Assembly: GCA_014607495.2 (NCBI GenBank)
Contig: CP053153.1
Span: 5,828,001 to 5,892,000 of the forward strand
Length of the DNA: 64,000 nt
Origin: Carposina sasakii
Taxonomy: Eukaryota; Arthropoda; Insecta; Lepidoptera; Carposinidae
Direction of reading: 5' to 3'
Made by a program: the position numbers and the translations under genes. The stretch's first letter is position 1, and each line of letters opens with the position of its first letter. Positions 34,097-45,498 of the stretch are shown one piece after another. The notes beneath the pieces are model-generated. The model made no database searches. It had not been told where the DNA came from and saw only the letters and a program-made list of their open reading frames with translations.

Positions 34097-34454
34097 ACTA
34101 GTGGACGCCCGCGACTTCGTCCGCGTGGAAATTGAATTGTAGCTTATATGACACGTTTGTCGGTTTACCATAGCAGTGCCATCTATTGATTACTTACTCA
34201 ATCCAGTCGAAAAGTATCGACATCTGTTAGAATCTTTTGGAGTTAACAGATAATTGTGACTGTCAATTAATTATAGACAAATAATTTGCAATAAAATAAA
34301 ATTGCGAATATAATTAAAGATCTAAGCTATCCTATCTCTCAAGTTGGACCAGACTCCTCACGGTGTGCCAATTTAATTTAAAATCGGTTAAGTAGTTTAG
34401 GAGTCCATCGCGGACAAACATCGTGACAGGAGATTTATATATATTAAGATATAC

Positions 34455-34500
<46 letters not shown>
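34097..34500 (+). repeat. Family E-related element ending in a TA microsatellite
   Basis: Starts 'actagtggacgcccgcgact' and ends 'gacaggagatttatatatat' followed by about 22 TA units (34457-34500). The interior differs from the copies at 17.6 and 39.9 kb, so a separate subfamily. Confidence 0.6.
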
Positions 34501-34504
<4 letters not shown>

Positions 34505-34726
34505 TGTAGCCAACCCTACAGTTTTAACTGTAGATCTACAGTTTTTTGGAAATTCTCTCAGTTTTTAGTTTAGGCCTCGATATCTACAGTTTTGTGCTTA
34601 TGATTCTAGCGCCACCTTTATTTGCTACGTGGTAGTCCGTGCACTCAGCTTCAGTAAAACCAACTATCATCGAACCTGAGGTAATAGTCATCAATCGATT
34701 TAATAGATGGCGTTAGTTTTGGATCG

Positions 34727-34853
34727 GTCACCAACCCGCCTGCCCAGCGTGGTGACTATGGGCAAAACCCCCCCTGTGGCAGTAGCCTTGTGGCGTACTC
34801 TGGGGGAGGCCTACGTCTAGCAGTGGACTGCAATAGGCCGAAGAAGAAGAAGT
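34727..34853 (-). repeat. Repeat family C, partial
   Basis: 'ggtcaccaacccgcctgccc' through 'gtggactgcaataggccgaa' and a run of gaa units; reverse orientation, right half only. Confidence 0.7.
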
Positions 34854-35796
34854 ATTGGATAGTCGTAGATTGTTTCGGTCGATGTCTGTTTTACTGACAT
34901 TCTATTTTTCTTACAGGGGAATCCCCGCGGATGCTTTGACAATCGAGATATATGTACTTGATTTCCTGAAGTGTTGCAATATTAGCTCCTAAACATTACT
35001 AATTTTATTTGACATAATGTAGGTCCCTATCTTTATGACTTTTGATATTAAATTTGATTAAAACTTCGATAATCACATGAATTTTCTTGTTTTTAATTGC
35101 CTCTCTAAAATATTTATTACTATCATTAAATTATAAAAATATTAAGCTGTAGATTTACTGTTTATTAATTTGATATTATGTATATAGCGCGCATTAGAGG
35201 CGCCTATTATGATTATTGATTCGTTGAACTTTGTTAAATTTGTAAGGTAGTTGTGATTTATTTGTACCATCGTGTTGATTAATTTTGAGAGTGGGTAGAT
35301 GTATCCGAATGGAGTTGTAAGTGTCATGGCGGTACGGGACGTAAGTCTAATGACAGCGCCCGAACGCAATTGCATTTGACACCTTGGCCATCGCGGATCT
35401 ATATATATATATATATATATATATCTTTGGCGATCTTTGCATGGGTGTAACAAAAAATATTCAAAAACATAAACTAGATTTCAGATTGATATTAGGTTTT
35501 TTTGTGTAGTTTATTCTTTACCTTTCATGAATGAAATGTATTTTAGTCTTCCAATATCGGAATCATATGTAAAGCATTTTTCTGTAAACATGAAAGTACA
35601 AAACAAAAATAAATACAGTCTCTTCGGTCCATATAAGGTGGTATTACTAAAAACGCCAATAAGTTGTGTTTGAAAATTATGGTAAGTAAAGCAATAGAGA
35701 TGTATCTGGACCGTAGGAATCAGCAAGAATTTTTTTCTACTACGGATAGGAAGCGTGACTTAAAGTACCTATGTATTAAATTTGTAGGTTACCCAC
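34854..35796. other. Gene-free stretch with a microsatellite
   Basis: (AT)12 at 35401-35424. A minus-strand frame at 35142-35453 runs through this microsatellite and is not credible as a gene. Confidence 0.5.
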
Positions 35797-35943
35797 CTTT
35801 ATATTCTGGGCTCCTTAATTGTCCTTTATTAATGTTAATATTGACCATCTAGACTGGTACATTAAACAGGTCACAAGCTATCATGGCGATGCGACACGGA
35901 GGGCTGGGGTACTGGGGTCTATCTAGTACAGTTTGAGAACCGT
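35797..35943 (-). pseudogene. Relic of a GST first coding exon
   Basis: On the minus strand the order of residues of a GST first exon can be followed across frames: VLKLY, a stop, ID, then after a shift SPPCRIAMIAC and NVPV, a stop, NININ and SPEYK, ending at AAG|GTGGGT where the intact genes have their donor. The start codon is ACG. There are two in-frame stops and a net frameshift near the catalytic serine. No other exon was found nearby. It is older than the other two broken copies. Confidence 0.75.
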
Positions 35944-36543
35944 CTGTTTAAAGAATATCTTTTAGCCCAATGACTTAGATGTGCGTCTTCCAGTTGAACG
36001 GCATGAGTTCCTCAGTCACGAGTCACTGAATTATTTTCATATACCTTAGGATTTTAATATTTATTTACACGAACACAATACAGAGTACAGTTAAAATTTA
36101 ACGTAACAATACATATCTATTATAAAATTCTCACATAGCTCGTGATTCGAAGAGCATATAAAGTTTTTGGTCCTGTGCCCGATCTCTCTCTCTAGTCATC
36201 CAATGGGTCGGATTTCCATCCCGTCGGACTATGAGAGTGAGGAAATGGAGAGTGCACCGTGTTTTCGCATACATTTATGAACTATAATAACCCCTGCATA
36301 TGTGGCTACTCAACTCCGTACAACCAGGAAGAGATTAAGTATATTAAACTTTGGTTTCCTGAGAAAGCGGTACCGTCATGTAACGATCGTAAATAATTTT
36401 TCACTTGTCGCCAATCGTAAGATGGATGTCTTTTCAGTTTCAGCAATTTTTAGGTATCAAAATGTACTTTTGTCATAAACTGCTATTATAAATCATAAGG
36501 CACTCTTTATTATGATCATGATAAATGTTATGAAAAAATATTG
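35944..36543. other. Gene-free stretch with a LINE-like fragment
   Basis: About 36190-36360 has 'gggtcggatttccatcccgt' and 'atggagagtgcaccgtgttt', phrases I associate with a lepidopteran non-LTR element. No intact frame. Confidence 0.4.
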
Positions 36544-36675
36544 TGCAGACAAACAGACAAAAATTTCAAAAATCATTCTTTTGGGTACTTTTGCGTTGAT
36601 AAAGGTCTCCTATAATATTTTTTCTCATATATCTTCCATGTACAAACAGCGACCCATTACATTTTTATTACATGT
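36544..36675 (+). repeat. Family E 3' part
   Basis: 'cattcttttgggtacttttg' and 'catatatcttccatgtacaa' match the 3' ends of the copies at 17.6 and 39.9 kb. The 5' half is missing. Confidence 0.65.
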
Positions 36676-36689
36676 ATAGAAGAAGACAG

Positions 36690-36925
36690 AATAGATTAAA
36701 AAAATCTCGTGCTTTACTAAAATACATCAGCTACATTTCCTTCCGTTCATGCCGTAAGAGTCTAGTAAGAATTACGGGTATTCTCTGAGGCGTAAGCTAG
36801 CAACTTATCACTGAAGTGATGATCATGATCATTAACATTATGTCCTCGCTATGATAAATATAGCTGTAAAATCTCCCCTGCAGTTTCCACTACCCTATTT
36901 CGGGAATACGGCCGTGTCTATATTA
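36690..36925 (+). repeat. Repeat family F
   Basis: 'aaaatacatcagctacattt', 'cctcgctatgataaatatag', 'cccctgcagtttcc' and 'tttcgggaatacggccgtgt' in family order. Diverged but nearly full length. Confidence 0.6.
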
Positions 36926-37358
36926 TATTTGTACAATGAAAAGAAAACGAATGAATAATAACAATTGGCCACAGCATACTCAAATCTAATTCTCCAAACA
37001 GACAGTGGTAGCATATTCAGTAGATTGCGCCGTTGTCCAACTTTAAGCAAGTCTACATGGGAACTAGAAGCTATCAAAGTTTCGCGTCTAATACAATGCT
37101 ACATGCAAACGAACTTCCTATCGAGTTTACTAACAAGACTTATATGTATGTATTTACGAATGATTAATAAGCCGATTTTAATTATTTATTTCCAACCGTT
37201 TACAAGAAAAATCTGAGTAGGTATTATAATAATTATTGCACATTTTACATATCTTCATAATCGAGAATAGGTATGTACAAAACTCTTTCATAGAGCCATT
37301 CAATGCAAATGATCCTTACCTGCAAAAAGAAGAAGTAACACAAAGGGTTTTTATATAT

Positions 37359-37785
37359 ATAGGGTGTATGTGACAGCCAGACAAATACTGAACAAGTACC
37401 ATTGTTTTGAGTTATACGACAGTGTTATTACTCGCAGGAAATGCATTTTTAATTTGACTATCCGCTTTGCTTCTCTTCGCGCTAATTGTATCGGGAGATC
37501 CTGTGACTAGTTTAATGGGCTTATTTATTGTGTGATACACATCTGTTTCTTTGATCACTTGTGACTCGCCTTTGGGCTTGATCAGTTAATTGAACTGTTA
37601 TGAAAGCAACTTTTTTTTTAAACTGTCCATATATAAAAAGTTTATTTTTAAGTTATTATCTAAGGCCTATTTAAATGAAGTACACAATTTTATCTTGTTA
37701 AGAGTCGGAAAATTTTGAAATTTTCCTGCGTAAATTTTCTGTGGTTTTCAGATCAAAAACATGGTCTAAGTTCGCCGTATCAATG
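37359..37785 (+). mobile_element. Repeat family B, copy 4 (right end lost)
   Basis: Left end 'agggtgtatgtgacagccag' and the internal blocks are present, but the sequence leaves the family after 'cgccgtatcaatgt', so the right terminal repeat is missing. Confidence 0.7.
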
Positions 37786-38923
37786 TAAAGTCAGTGACCT
37801 TTTATTTTTAACCTACATAAATATTAACTTTAGGTGATTGTTCAGTGATGGCATCTATAGCTGCACGTACAAATTTTTCGACGTACGTTATTAAAAACAG
37901 ATAGGTAGGTAGCACAATGTAAGCGCCTACATTATTTTCTATGAGTGATACTCATATCGCATTTACTATGGAAATACTATTAGTTACGTCATACTTTATT
38001 GACATTTATTAAAATTATGAGAGACAGACATCGCCAGTTTTTCAAGGTGTTTTGATTTTTGCTTGCAGAGCTTTGGCGTCCATTACACAGCCATGTCTAT
38101 TTATTTATTTATTCAATAATGCATATTTCGCAAAGAATAAATATGTACTGTGTCTCATAAACTTTTTGTAAGTAAAGTCTATTTTAACAGTTCTAACATA
38201 ACATAACCGAGTTGATTAATTTCTAGCGATATGCTGGAAAATTAGTTATATTCCTCAATGCCCATACCTACTGATCAAAATATTTAGGCGTTATGTAAAA
38301 TACCTGATGATTATGCCATTAGCTTCGACATCGCTAACATCAAGTTTATCTCATAATGATTATTGTGTTAATGTAGTTATTGTTCTTATCTAGAGAGAGA
38401 GAGAGAGATGTTTCTTATCAGAAAAATATTGCTACGATAAGCATCCTGATAACACTAAACTATTGGGAAATAAATAGTTTATAGTATCAAATAAAATATT
38501 ACACAGAAACAAGAAGACGCAAAATCAGTGAATAATATATTTAAAAGGTACGTTCATCTATCATTTATAATTAAAACCTTTAGATTCACAACATTCCGTA
38601 GCATGCAAATACGAACTCGGGCTATTGCTCTTTCAACAATGGTATAAAAATATATGCATATTTTCTCTTAATGAATTGACAGATAGGTATATTAGATATA
38701 TATCTGTCAATTCATTATGAGAAAATGTAATAGATCTAATAATACTGTGTTTGCATTTCGTAATTGTATGAATGTAATTAAGAATATGAGAATAAGTGAT
38801 ATTATAATATCATGTGAAAACTGAAAATACCTATAAATGTATAAACAATACTGAAAGCTACTCTTTTATAAAAATATATAAAGTGTTACAAGAGTTCACG
38901 CGAATAAAGTCACGAGCAGTATA
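37786..38923. other. Gene-free stretch with a hairpin
   Basis: A 26-bp inverted pair (38660-38685 and 38701-38726, one mismatch, core tgaattgacagata) with a 15-base loop. A short GA run is at 38394-38408. No gene. Confidence 0.6.
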
Positions 38924-39264
38924 TACAGGGTGAAAGTGACAACTAGGCAAATATTGATATGCATGATTCTGAGGCGAAATTCAGCTTTCGCAGGAAAATA
39001 ACAAAATTTTGCGAATATTTGTAAATTTTTTCAGGAAAATTTAGCTAATTTAAATTGGCCTTAGATAATGACTTAAACGCAATAATCAATAAGCCCATTT
39101 AACTAGTCCCAGGATCGCCCGATACAATTGGCGGGGAAAGCAAACATTGCGGATCACTAAATTAAAAATGCATGTCCTGCAAGTTATAATACTGTCGTAT
39201 AACTCAACACAGTGGTACTTGTTCAGCATTTCAGTATTTGCCTGGCTGTCATGCACACCATGTA
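38924..39264 (-). mobile_element. Repeat family B, copy 5 (internally deleted)
   Basis: Both ends present (tacagggtgaaagtgacaac, ggctgtcatgcacaccatgta) but only 341 bp, so about 120-150 bp of the middle is lost. Same orientation as 16.1 and 21.5 kb. Confidence 0.7.
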
Positions 39265-39477
39265 TTTATGCCATTGACACTATGGTTTTGCGTACAAATA
39301 TAAAAGTATTTAGTTTTGTATATTTTTACACAATTCAATATCCACATCGCTTTGACGTATTTACAATACAAGGTAAAATTTATATATTTTTTTACTAAAT
39401 GTATTTTTTTGACAGTAAATTGTTTTAAGCAGTTATAAAATTAATCCGTTACACAAAAAAAAATGCATTTTTATGAT

Positions 39478-39756
39478 TCTTCTATGCTGCTCTGGGAGTG
39501 AAAAAAAAACGTATAATACTACAGCTGCTTCTCTTCCCGGGCATACTGTATAAGTCAGTAGAGGGACAAGAGGGTCTTGGTGTTTTGTAGGCGATGGGCT
39601 GACCAACTGTCACTACTAACCGAACTTGTACATCTCAACTAAACCCTCAGATTGATAGAAAATTGGTCAGAAGTGGCACCATGTGGTCCTATCGGCCCTT
39701 GGTGCTCTGCCTACCCCGTAAGGGATAAAGGCGTGATTAAATGTATGTATGTATTT
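39478..39756 (+). repeat. Repeat family D, copy 3
   Basis: 'tctatgctgctctgggagtg' to 'aaggcgtgattaaatgtatg', about 278 bp, close to full length. Confidence 0.75.
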
Positions 39757-39893
39757 TTATGATTCCATTTCTTTAAATTAAACTATGTCCGATTTTTACT
39801 TTTGTTGGTGTATTTTTGTTTATTACCATTTCACGGTACATAGGTAGGTATAATGATATTGGTTTATTTAGGTCCTGACATAAATATTAAGTA

Positions 39894-40226
39894 ACTAGTG
39901 GACACCCGTGACTCCGTCTGCGTGGACTACAGAAAAAACTAAATGTCGAAATTATCCGGGATAAAAACATTTCCCCGGAATAAAAAGTAGCTTATAAGTT
40001 AAGTGGGACCTGTCACAATATATACCTGAAAATTACTTCGAAATCGGCTTAGCCGTTTCTAAGATAAGCGTGCACAACGCACAGATAAACAGACAAACCG
40101 ACAAACACACAAAAATTCCAAAAGTCATTGTTTTGGGTACTATTGCGTTGATAAAGGTCTTCTATAATATTTTTTATCATATATCTTCCATGTACAGACA
40201 GCGATCCGTTACATTTTTATTATATG
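39894..40226 (+). repeat. Repeat family E, uninterrupted copy
   Basis: 'actagtggacacccgtgact' through 'ccgttacatttttattatat'. Reference copy showing the insertion in the one at 17.6 kb. Confidence 0.7.
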
Positions 40227-40556
40227 TACATATAGATAGATATATATTAAATGAGAAAAGACACTAGCTTTTGACACACACCGTGTTTTTACGAGTACAA
40301 AAGAATAAGCTAAAAATTGCATATATTGACAGCTTTTCTACCCATATAACTAATTTTGCTGTCTAAATTTTATTTTTAAATAGAGTCTATCTTAGACGCG
40401 GTTTTGTAATAACACATCCATATTTTCACTAGTTTGCGTACCAGAGCCTACATAATGATTATTTTACAAGATTAAACATTTATGGAAAGGATCAGGCAAA
40501 AAATATTCCTGAAGTCCATGGAATAATAATATAGAATTCTTATACCTATATTCCAG

Positions 40557-42384
40557 ATGCCGGCTGTGTTATATAAAATGAACCTGAGTCCTCCAGCTCG
40601 TGCTGCCATGATGGGATGTGAAGTTCTGGGAGTTGAAGTGGACTTTGTTAATTTAAATATATTAACAAAGGAAAATAAAACACCCGAATACCTAGAGGTA
40701 AGTCATTTTGCTATTTTTAATAATATAAGAAAGTCCCTGGCATAATTAAAGAGTTAACTCGTACCTATTATATTCCTAGCTATAATAAAACCTACCATGA
40801 ATCACAATTTTATTTATTGTGATCAATTTTTTTTTTTTAGAAAAACCCTCTGCACTCAATTCCCGTATACCAAGATGGAGACTTTATAATACATGATAGG
40901 TTAGTAAGCAAATCATTAGGTATATCCTATTGGTTACTTATTTATAATATCGCAAAAGATTTTTATGAATAAGACTGATATATTCAGTACCAAAATAATA
41001 AAAAAATAAAATAAAAAGTTAAAAAAATGAGTATGGCATAAATCTCTTATGTTTTTATTTGCATATATATGTTTTTTTTTTAATCTCATATTTCGCGTTT
41101 GTTTTATGGCCAATGGCCTGCTTGAGGCCAACCCTCCTCGGATAACTCCGTTGGGTTAACTGTTTCGAGAAAAGTATGGTACAGCCGTGCCGCTTTTTTT
41201 GCTCGTTTTAACTGAGGCACTACCTCCAGACTAGTTCGAAGTAAATAATTTGTATTTTATATTTTTAGCCACGCCATTTTAATGTACTTGTCGGATGTCT
41301 ATGGAAAAACTGACGAACTGTATCCAAAAGACTTAAAGAAGAGAGCTGATGTAAACCAGAAACTATTATTTGATACTGGTATCTTGTTCCCCAGGATGCG
41401 TGATATTGTGGTAAATATCTTATATCCTTATCATGTGCTGATGCGGGGTTTCACTAGAATACATCAGCTGCGATGAGCTAGTGATATTTTACATCTGGCT
41501 TCGCTATTCTAAACGTGGCCGTGGGATCCTGCAGGCTATCCCTATTTTAGAAACATAACGTGTCTATTTTTATGTATTTACATACATACATACATATAAT
41601 CACGCCTTTATCCCTTACGGGGTAGACAGAGCACCAAGGGCCGATAGAACCACATGGTGCCACTTCTAACCAATTTTGAGGGTAAAGTTGAGATGCACAA
41701 GTTCGGTTAGTAGTGACAGGTGGTCAACCTATCGCCTACAAAATACCAAGACCCTCTTGTACCTCTACTGACTTGTACAGTATGCCCGGGAAGAGAAGCA
41801 GCTGTAGTATTATACGTTTTTTTACTCCCAGAGCAGCATAGAATATTTTTATACGCGAAGTAGCGGAATGCCGCTAATTTGTAATGTTTTTCAGAAATCA
41901 CTATTTTATAAGGGTCAGAAAGAGGTATCTCAAGATCAAGCGAGTGCTTTGGAAGAAGCCTATTCATATACCGAAAGTTTCCTTACGAAAAGCAAGTATT
42001 TGGCCGGAGATAATCTAACTATTGCTGATTTGTCAGCGTTCTCCACCTTGACATCACTTAATCTTCTAGTGCCTATTGATAGTGGAAGGTAAGAAAAGGT
42101 TGAACACGTAGAAATTGTTTTAACCGATCGCAAAAGTTAATTCAAATCAAATGTTTACTAACCTCAAGTTAAAATGCCCTACCCTCGAGAGACGAAAGCC
42201 AAGCTTAAAACAATCTAATCTAATATTTGAAAAATTACATTCAAATGAAACGCGAAATATTTTTTTCAGATATCCTAAAGTTACAGCCTGGATAAGGACA
42301 TTGGAACAAGAATCATTTGCTGTTAAACACAATGAACCAGGCGTTGAAGATCTGAAGGAAGTATTTTCTAAAGCTCTTCAATGA
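40557..42384 (+). CDS. Glutathione S-transferase, epsilon-like, intact (216 aa, five coding exons)
   Basis: Second complete GST of the cluster, cytosolic, conjugating glutathione to electrophiles. Coding exons: 40557-40697, 40841-40899, 41269-41410, 41895-42088, 42270-42384; all junctions GT-AG, phases as in the gene at 2.8 kb. Domain 1: [18 protein letters not shown] puts the catalytic Ser at residue 11; NPLHSIP gives His52 and cis-Pro55; HDSHAI gives Asp66-Ser67. Domain 2: [13 protein letters not shown] holds the N-capping Thr-x-x-Asp. The tail (FSKALQ) is unlike the other copies. The Met-Pro-Ala start directly follows a TTCCAG acceptor, so a non-coding exon should lie upstream; none was identified with confidence (weak candidate at 29.05 kb). 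The intron between the third and fourth coding exons carries family F and D repeats ending 47 bases before the acceptor. Class assigned from the Asp-Ser-His-Ala-Ile motif. Confidence 0.95.
41436..41570 (+). repeat. Family F copy inside a GST intron
   Basis: 'tgatgcggggtttcactaga', 'catctggcttcgctattcta' and 'gtgggatcctgcagg'. An internal part of the family is deleted. Confidence 0.65.
41580..41848 (-). repeat. Family D copy inside a GST intron
   Basis: 'cacgcctttatcccttacgg' to 'ctcccagagcagcatagaat', reverse orientation, full length, next to the acceptor of the fourth coding exon. Confidence 0.75.
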
Positions 42385-45121
42385 AAGACGGAGGCCAAAG
42401 ATACCATGTAGAAAATTTATTTTTTGATAACTGAACTATTATATTGTACCTACAAGAACACATGTATAAGTAACAAATTTCATCGTAATCATTCCTCTAT
42501 ATCATAGATAAACAAGCGGAAACATCGAATAGCAAATATGTTACATATTTATGAAACAACTGTTGCCTAATTAACTATTTACGCTATAGGCAATTTCTTC
42601 TCTCATTCGTTGCCAATGCCAATAATAGGCGCCGAACCTTATTTCTTTAGCCTGGCATGGTTGCTGCCTCACATTTTAAAGGCAGGTATTTATTTATCTT
42701 CCAATATATATAATTGTCATACAATGATGACATACTTGACTCATGTTCCTGTGTCCCCTAGATGGGGCAGAGGGCCTCCACAGATCTCCGCTATCCCTTA
42801 TGATTCTGAGCTTTGCGTTTTAATTCGCTCCAGGATTTCCTTATAGCCAAATGATAATAGTCATTAAGTATACATTATGATTAATTATGTTCTTAAATAA
42901 TCAGGATAGCTGGCAGAGAATGGCATTGAAGGAAGCTCGCCCTTGTATGAAAAGGTATAGTGCGAAAAATATAATATTATTTATCTATCTATTATCAATA
43001 CAGAACCAAAGACTTTAAAAAAAGTTCCCCGATATATAATAATCGTAATAAAGTAACCCCATACCATAATAAAGTTCTCTTAAATTGGCCTCTACAACTT
43101 GGCTACGGGCCGATGCATGCCTCTCAAAGGACCGGCACTCTGTAGTCTCATTTTGAAAGAGATACAAAATAAACGTCATGTATCCAAAAGAACAAACAAT
43201 TTGTTTTGCCCCACAAATTTATCGTTCATTATTTAATTTGTACAAAGATAAATTCTTTTCTGAATATGAATGAACTCACGAAATTCGTTTTATCGGCTGG
43301 TGCCTGCGAACGACACGGTTTTTGATACGTGATCGGAATGCCTCCCAATTATGGACGCTTTAAGGAAAACGCCGCCTGAGCACAGATTTTGCCACAAATA
43401 ACGCGATGAAGCGGGTTCGGCAATCTGAAGAATATAAAGCAATAGAAATTGCTATAGGTAAATTCAATAAAAAATAACACGTAATTTGGACAGTAAGAGA
43501 TATAATAAAATAAAGCTACCTACATCAGCCATTGTGAAAGCCTATATTAATTCAGTGAAAAGTTGCCATAGTTAGATATAAAGTAGACACGTGACAAAAA
43601 ATGGCTCATCTAGTTAACCCACAATGTTATCAGAATAATTCTTGGACGCGAACCGTCTATATTTTAATTATAATATATCTACTTATAGGTATATTATGTA
43701 CCTACCGCTGGTTAATAGTTTAAAAAAATTGAAAATTTCCAATCTATTTGAATAAGCGTGGTTTTAAAAGCCAAAGTGTATTCTTCTTCCATCCAACAGA
43801 GCTGCAGACTGATTACGTATCATGAAAAGGCAAAGCAACAGCAAAATTATACAATTTCCTCGTTGAAATGTCCAAGTGATTGCCGTTACCTATAATTATT
43901 ACGAAGTTTATAAGCGACCACCGAATATTATAGGTACATTTTGTGCATTGCTTTTTTAAAAAACGTAATATGGGGGTGGGTTCATACCTAATTTCTATTT
44001 TTTTATAAAGTAAGCAGACATTCTCCAATGAATTACGGCAGAAGGTTAAAGTATGAAAATGTATTCAGCTCAGTACGGCTCCAATTGGCGGCACCTGCAT
44101 TAGGACAGCTCTAACCACCTTGAGAGTATATACCTATAGTGTTCTGTGACTCTAACTGAGTAATACTTAAGGTATTGATCCAGAATATGTGTTAAAGGCC
44201 GTATTTTGCCAACCGTAATTCACTAAACCAATTTGTAACAAATTCTCTATTAATGACGTCCCTTTTATGTAATTTAAAAAATTCTATAGATTTTAATCAA
44301 TATATTTCCCTACTCTCGGTTTCCTAAGTAGTCATAAACGTAAATACTTTACACCAGTTTCAGAAATAGTCAATAAATTGAATCAAACTCATTTGTCATA
44401 GGTGGCTCTTATTTCGGACTGTGTTAGGTGTTAGCATACTATTTGGAGCTATATTATTTAGTATGAGGTTCTATTACAATTTTTCTTTGGATATCTTAAA
44501 TTTCGTTGCTATTGTGTAAGGCAATTCTTTCCAACAACCACTTCGACAGCACAATTTATAGTTTAAGTAAATTATAGGCATTAAATCATTTATAGGCTCT
44601 TCAAACACGGGAAAGTAGATATTATTTTTGAACCTTAAATTCAATATGAAGAGTTAAATTATTCCAAAGTTTATTAAAGCAGGTGTTTAAAACCTTTTCC
44701 ATTTCGTTATAAAAGCTCCATTATAGTAAATTAATGTGATTACTGTAATCAGTCAGAACGAGTCTAGGCATTTTGCGTAAATTTGTCGGCTTAAGTAACT
44801 AAGGCCATTTTTATTTAGCACCACGGAGTCACGCAAAAGTACAATTAGTTTCCAACTTAAGTTACCCACATTTCGATTTATATCAGACTAGCTGTTTCTT
44901 ACAACCTCTGTCGTCGTGATTTACAAAAAGAAATAATTAAAACATCTATAACTCTAATTTCACTATCTATAAAGGACATATCTACCTTTTATTACTTATA
45001 TAAACCGGTAAAAATAGGACTATTGAATACATATTTTTAGGTAAATTGTGTTTGTTTTATAAAATTATTAATAAATTATTCTGTTTTATTTGTTTTGTTG
45101 AGAATACGAGTATTCCTGTTA
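42385..45121. other. Gene-free stretch with two repeat fragments
   Basis: No AATAAA was seen close behind the GST stop. 42745-42842 (-) is the LINE-like end also at 8.0-8.2 kb. 43050-43172 (-) is family J ('tctacaacttggctacgggc', 'gcctctcaaaggaccggcac'). The remainder to 45.1 kb is anonymous. Confidence 0.5.
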
Positions 45122-45498
45122 TACAGGTTGTTTTTTGGTCGTCGACGTTCCCGAAAACTACGGAATTTCCTCATCATCGTGATCAGTTTTCTCCATAGAA
45201 GTATACCGGGAAGTGTTTGATTACCAAGATATTAGGGTCCAAAGCAGTGTAAATAAACTTCGTTTTTCTGCATAAATGCACATAGACGCGCGTAGCAAGA
45301 TTTTTTCACGAGAAACAATTAATATCTGTCTATAAAAAAACTAGCATAAGCACTGGACACTATAAATTTCACCCGATCAAGTTTTTTTATTTTTTATTTA
45401 CATCGTTTCCCAGTATTTTTTTGGCATAAACTTAGTACTTTATTTAATGTATAGAGTGCGTACCCTTCGTTAAAGGTGGCAACGAAAAACATCCTGTA
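45122..45498 (+). mobile_element. Repeat family A, copy 3
   Basis: tacaggttgttttttggtcg to cgaaaaacatcctgta, 377 bp, flanked by TA. Confidence 0.8.

Noticed and set aside
35142..35453. 103-codon minus frame
   Set aside because: It runs through an (AT)12 microsatellite (Tyr-Ile repeats) and shows no domain.
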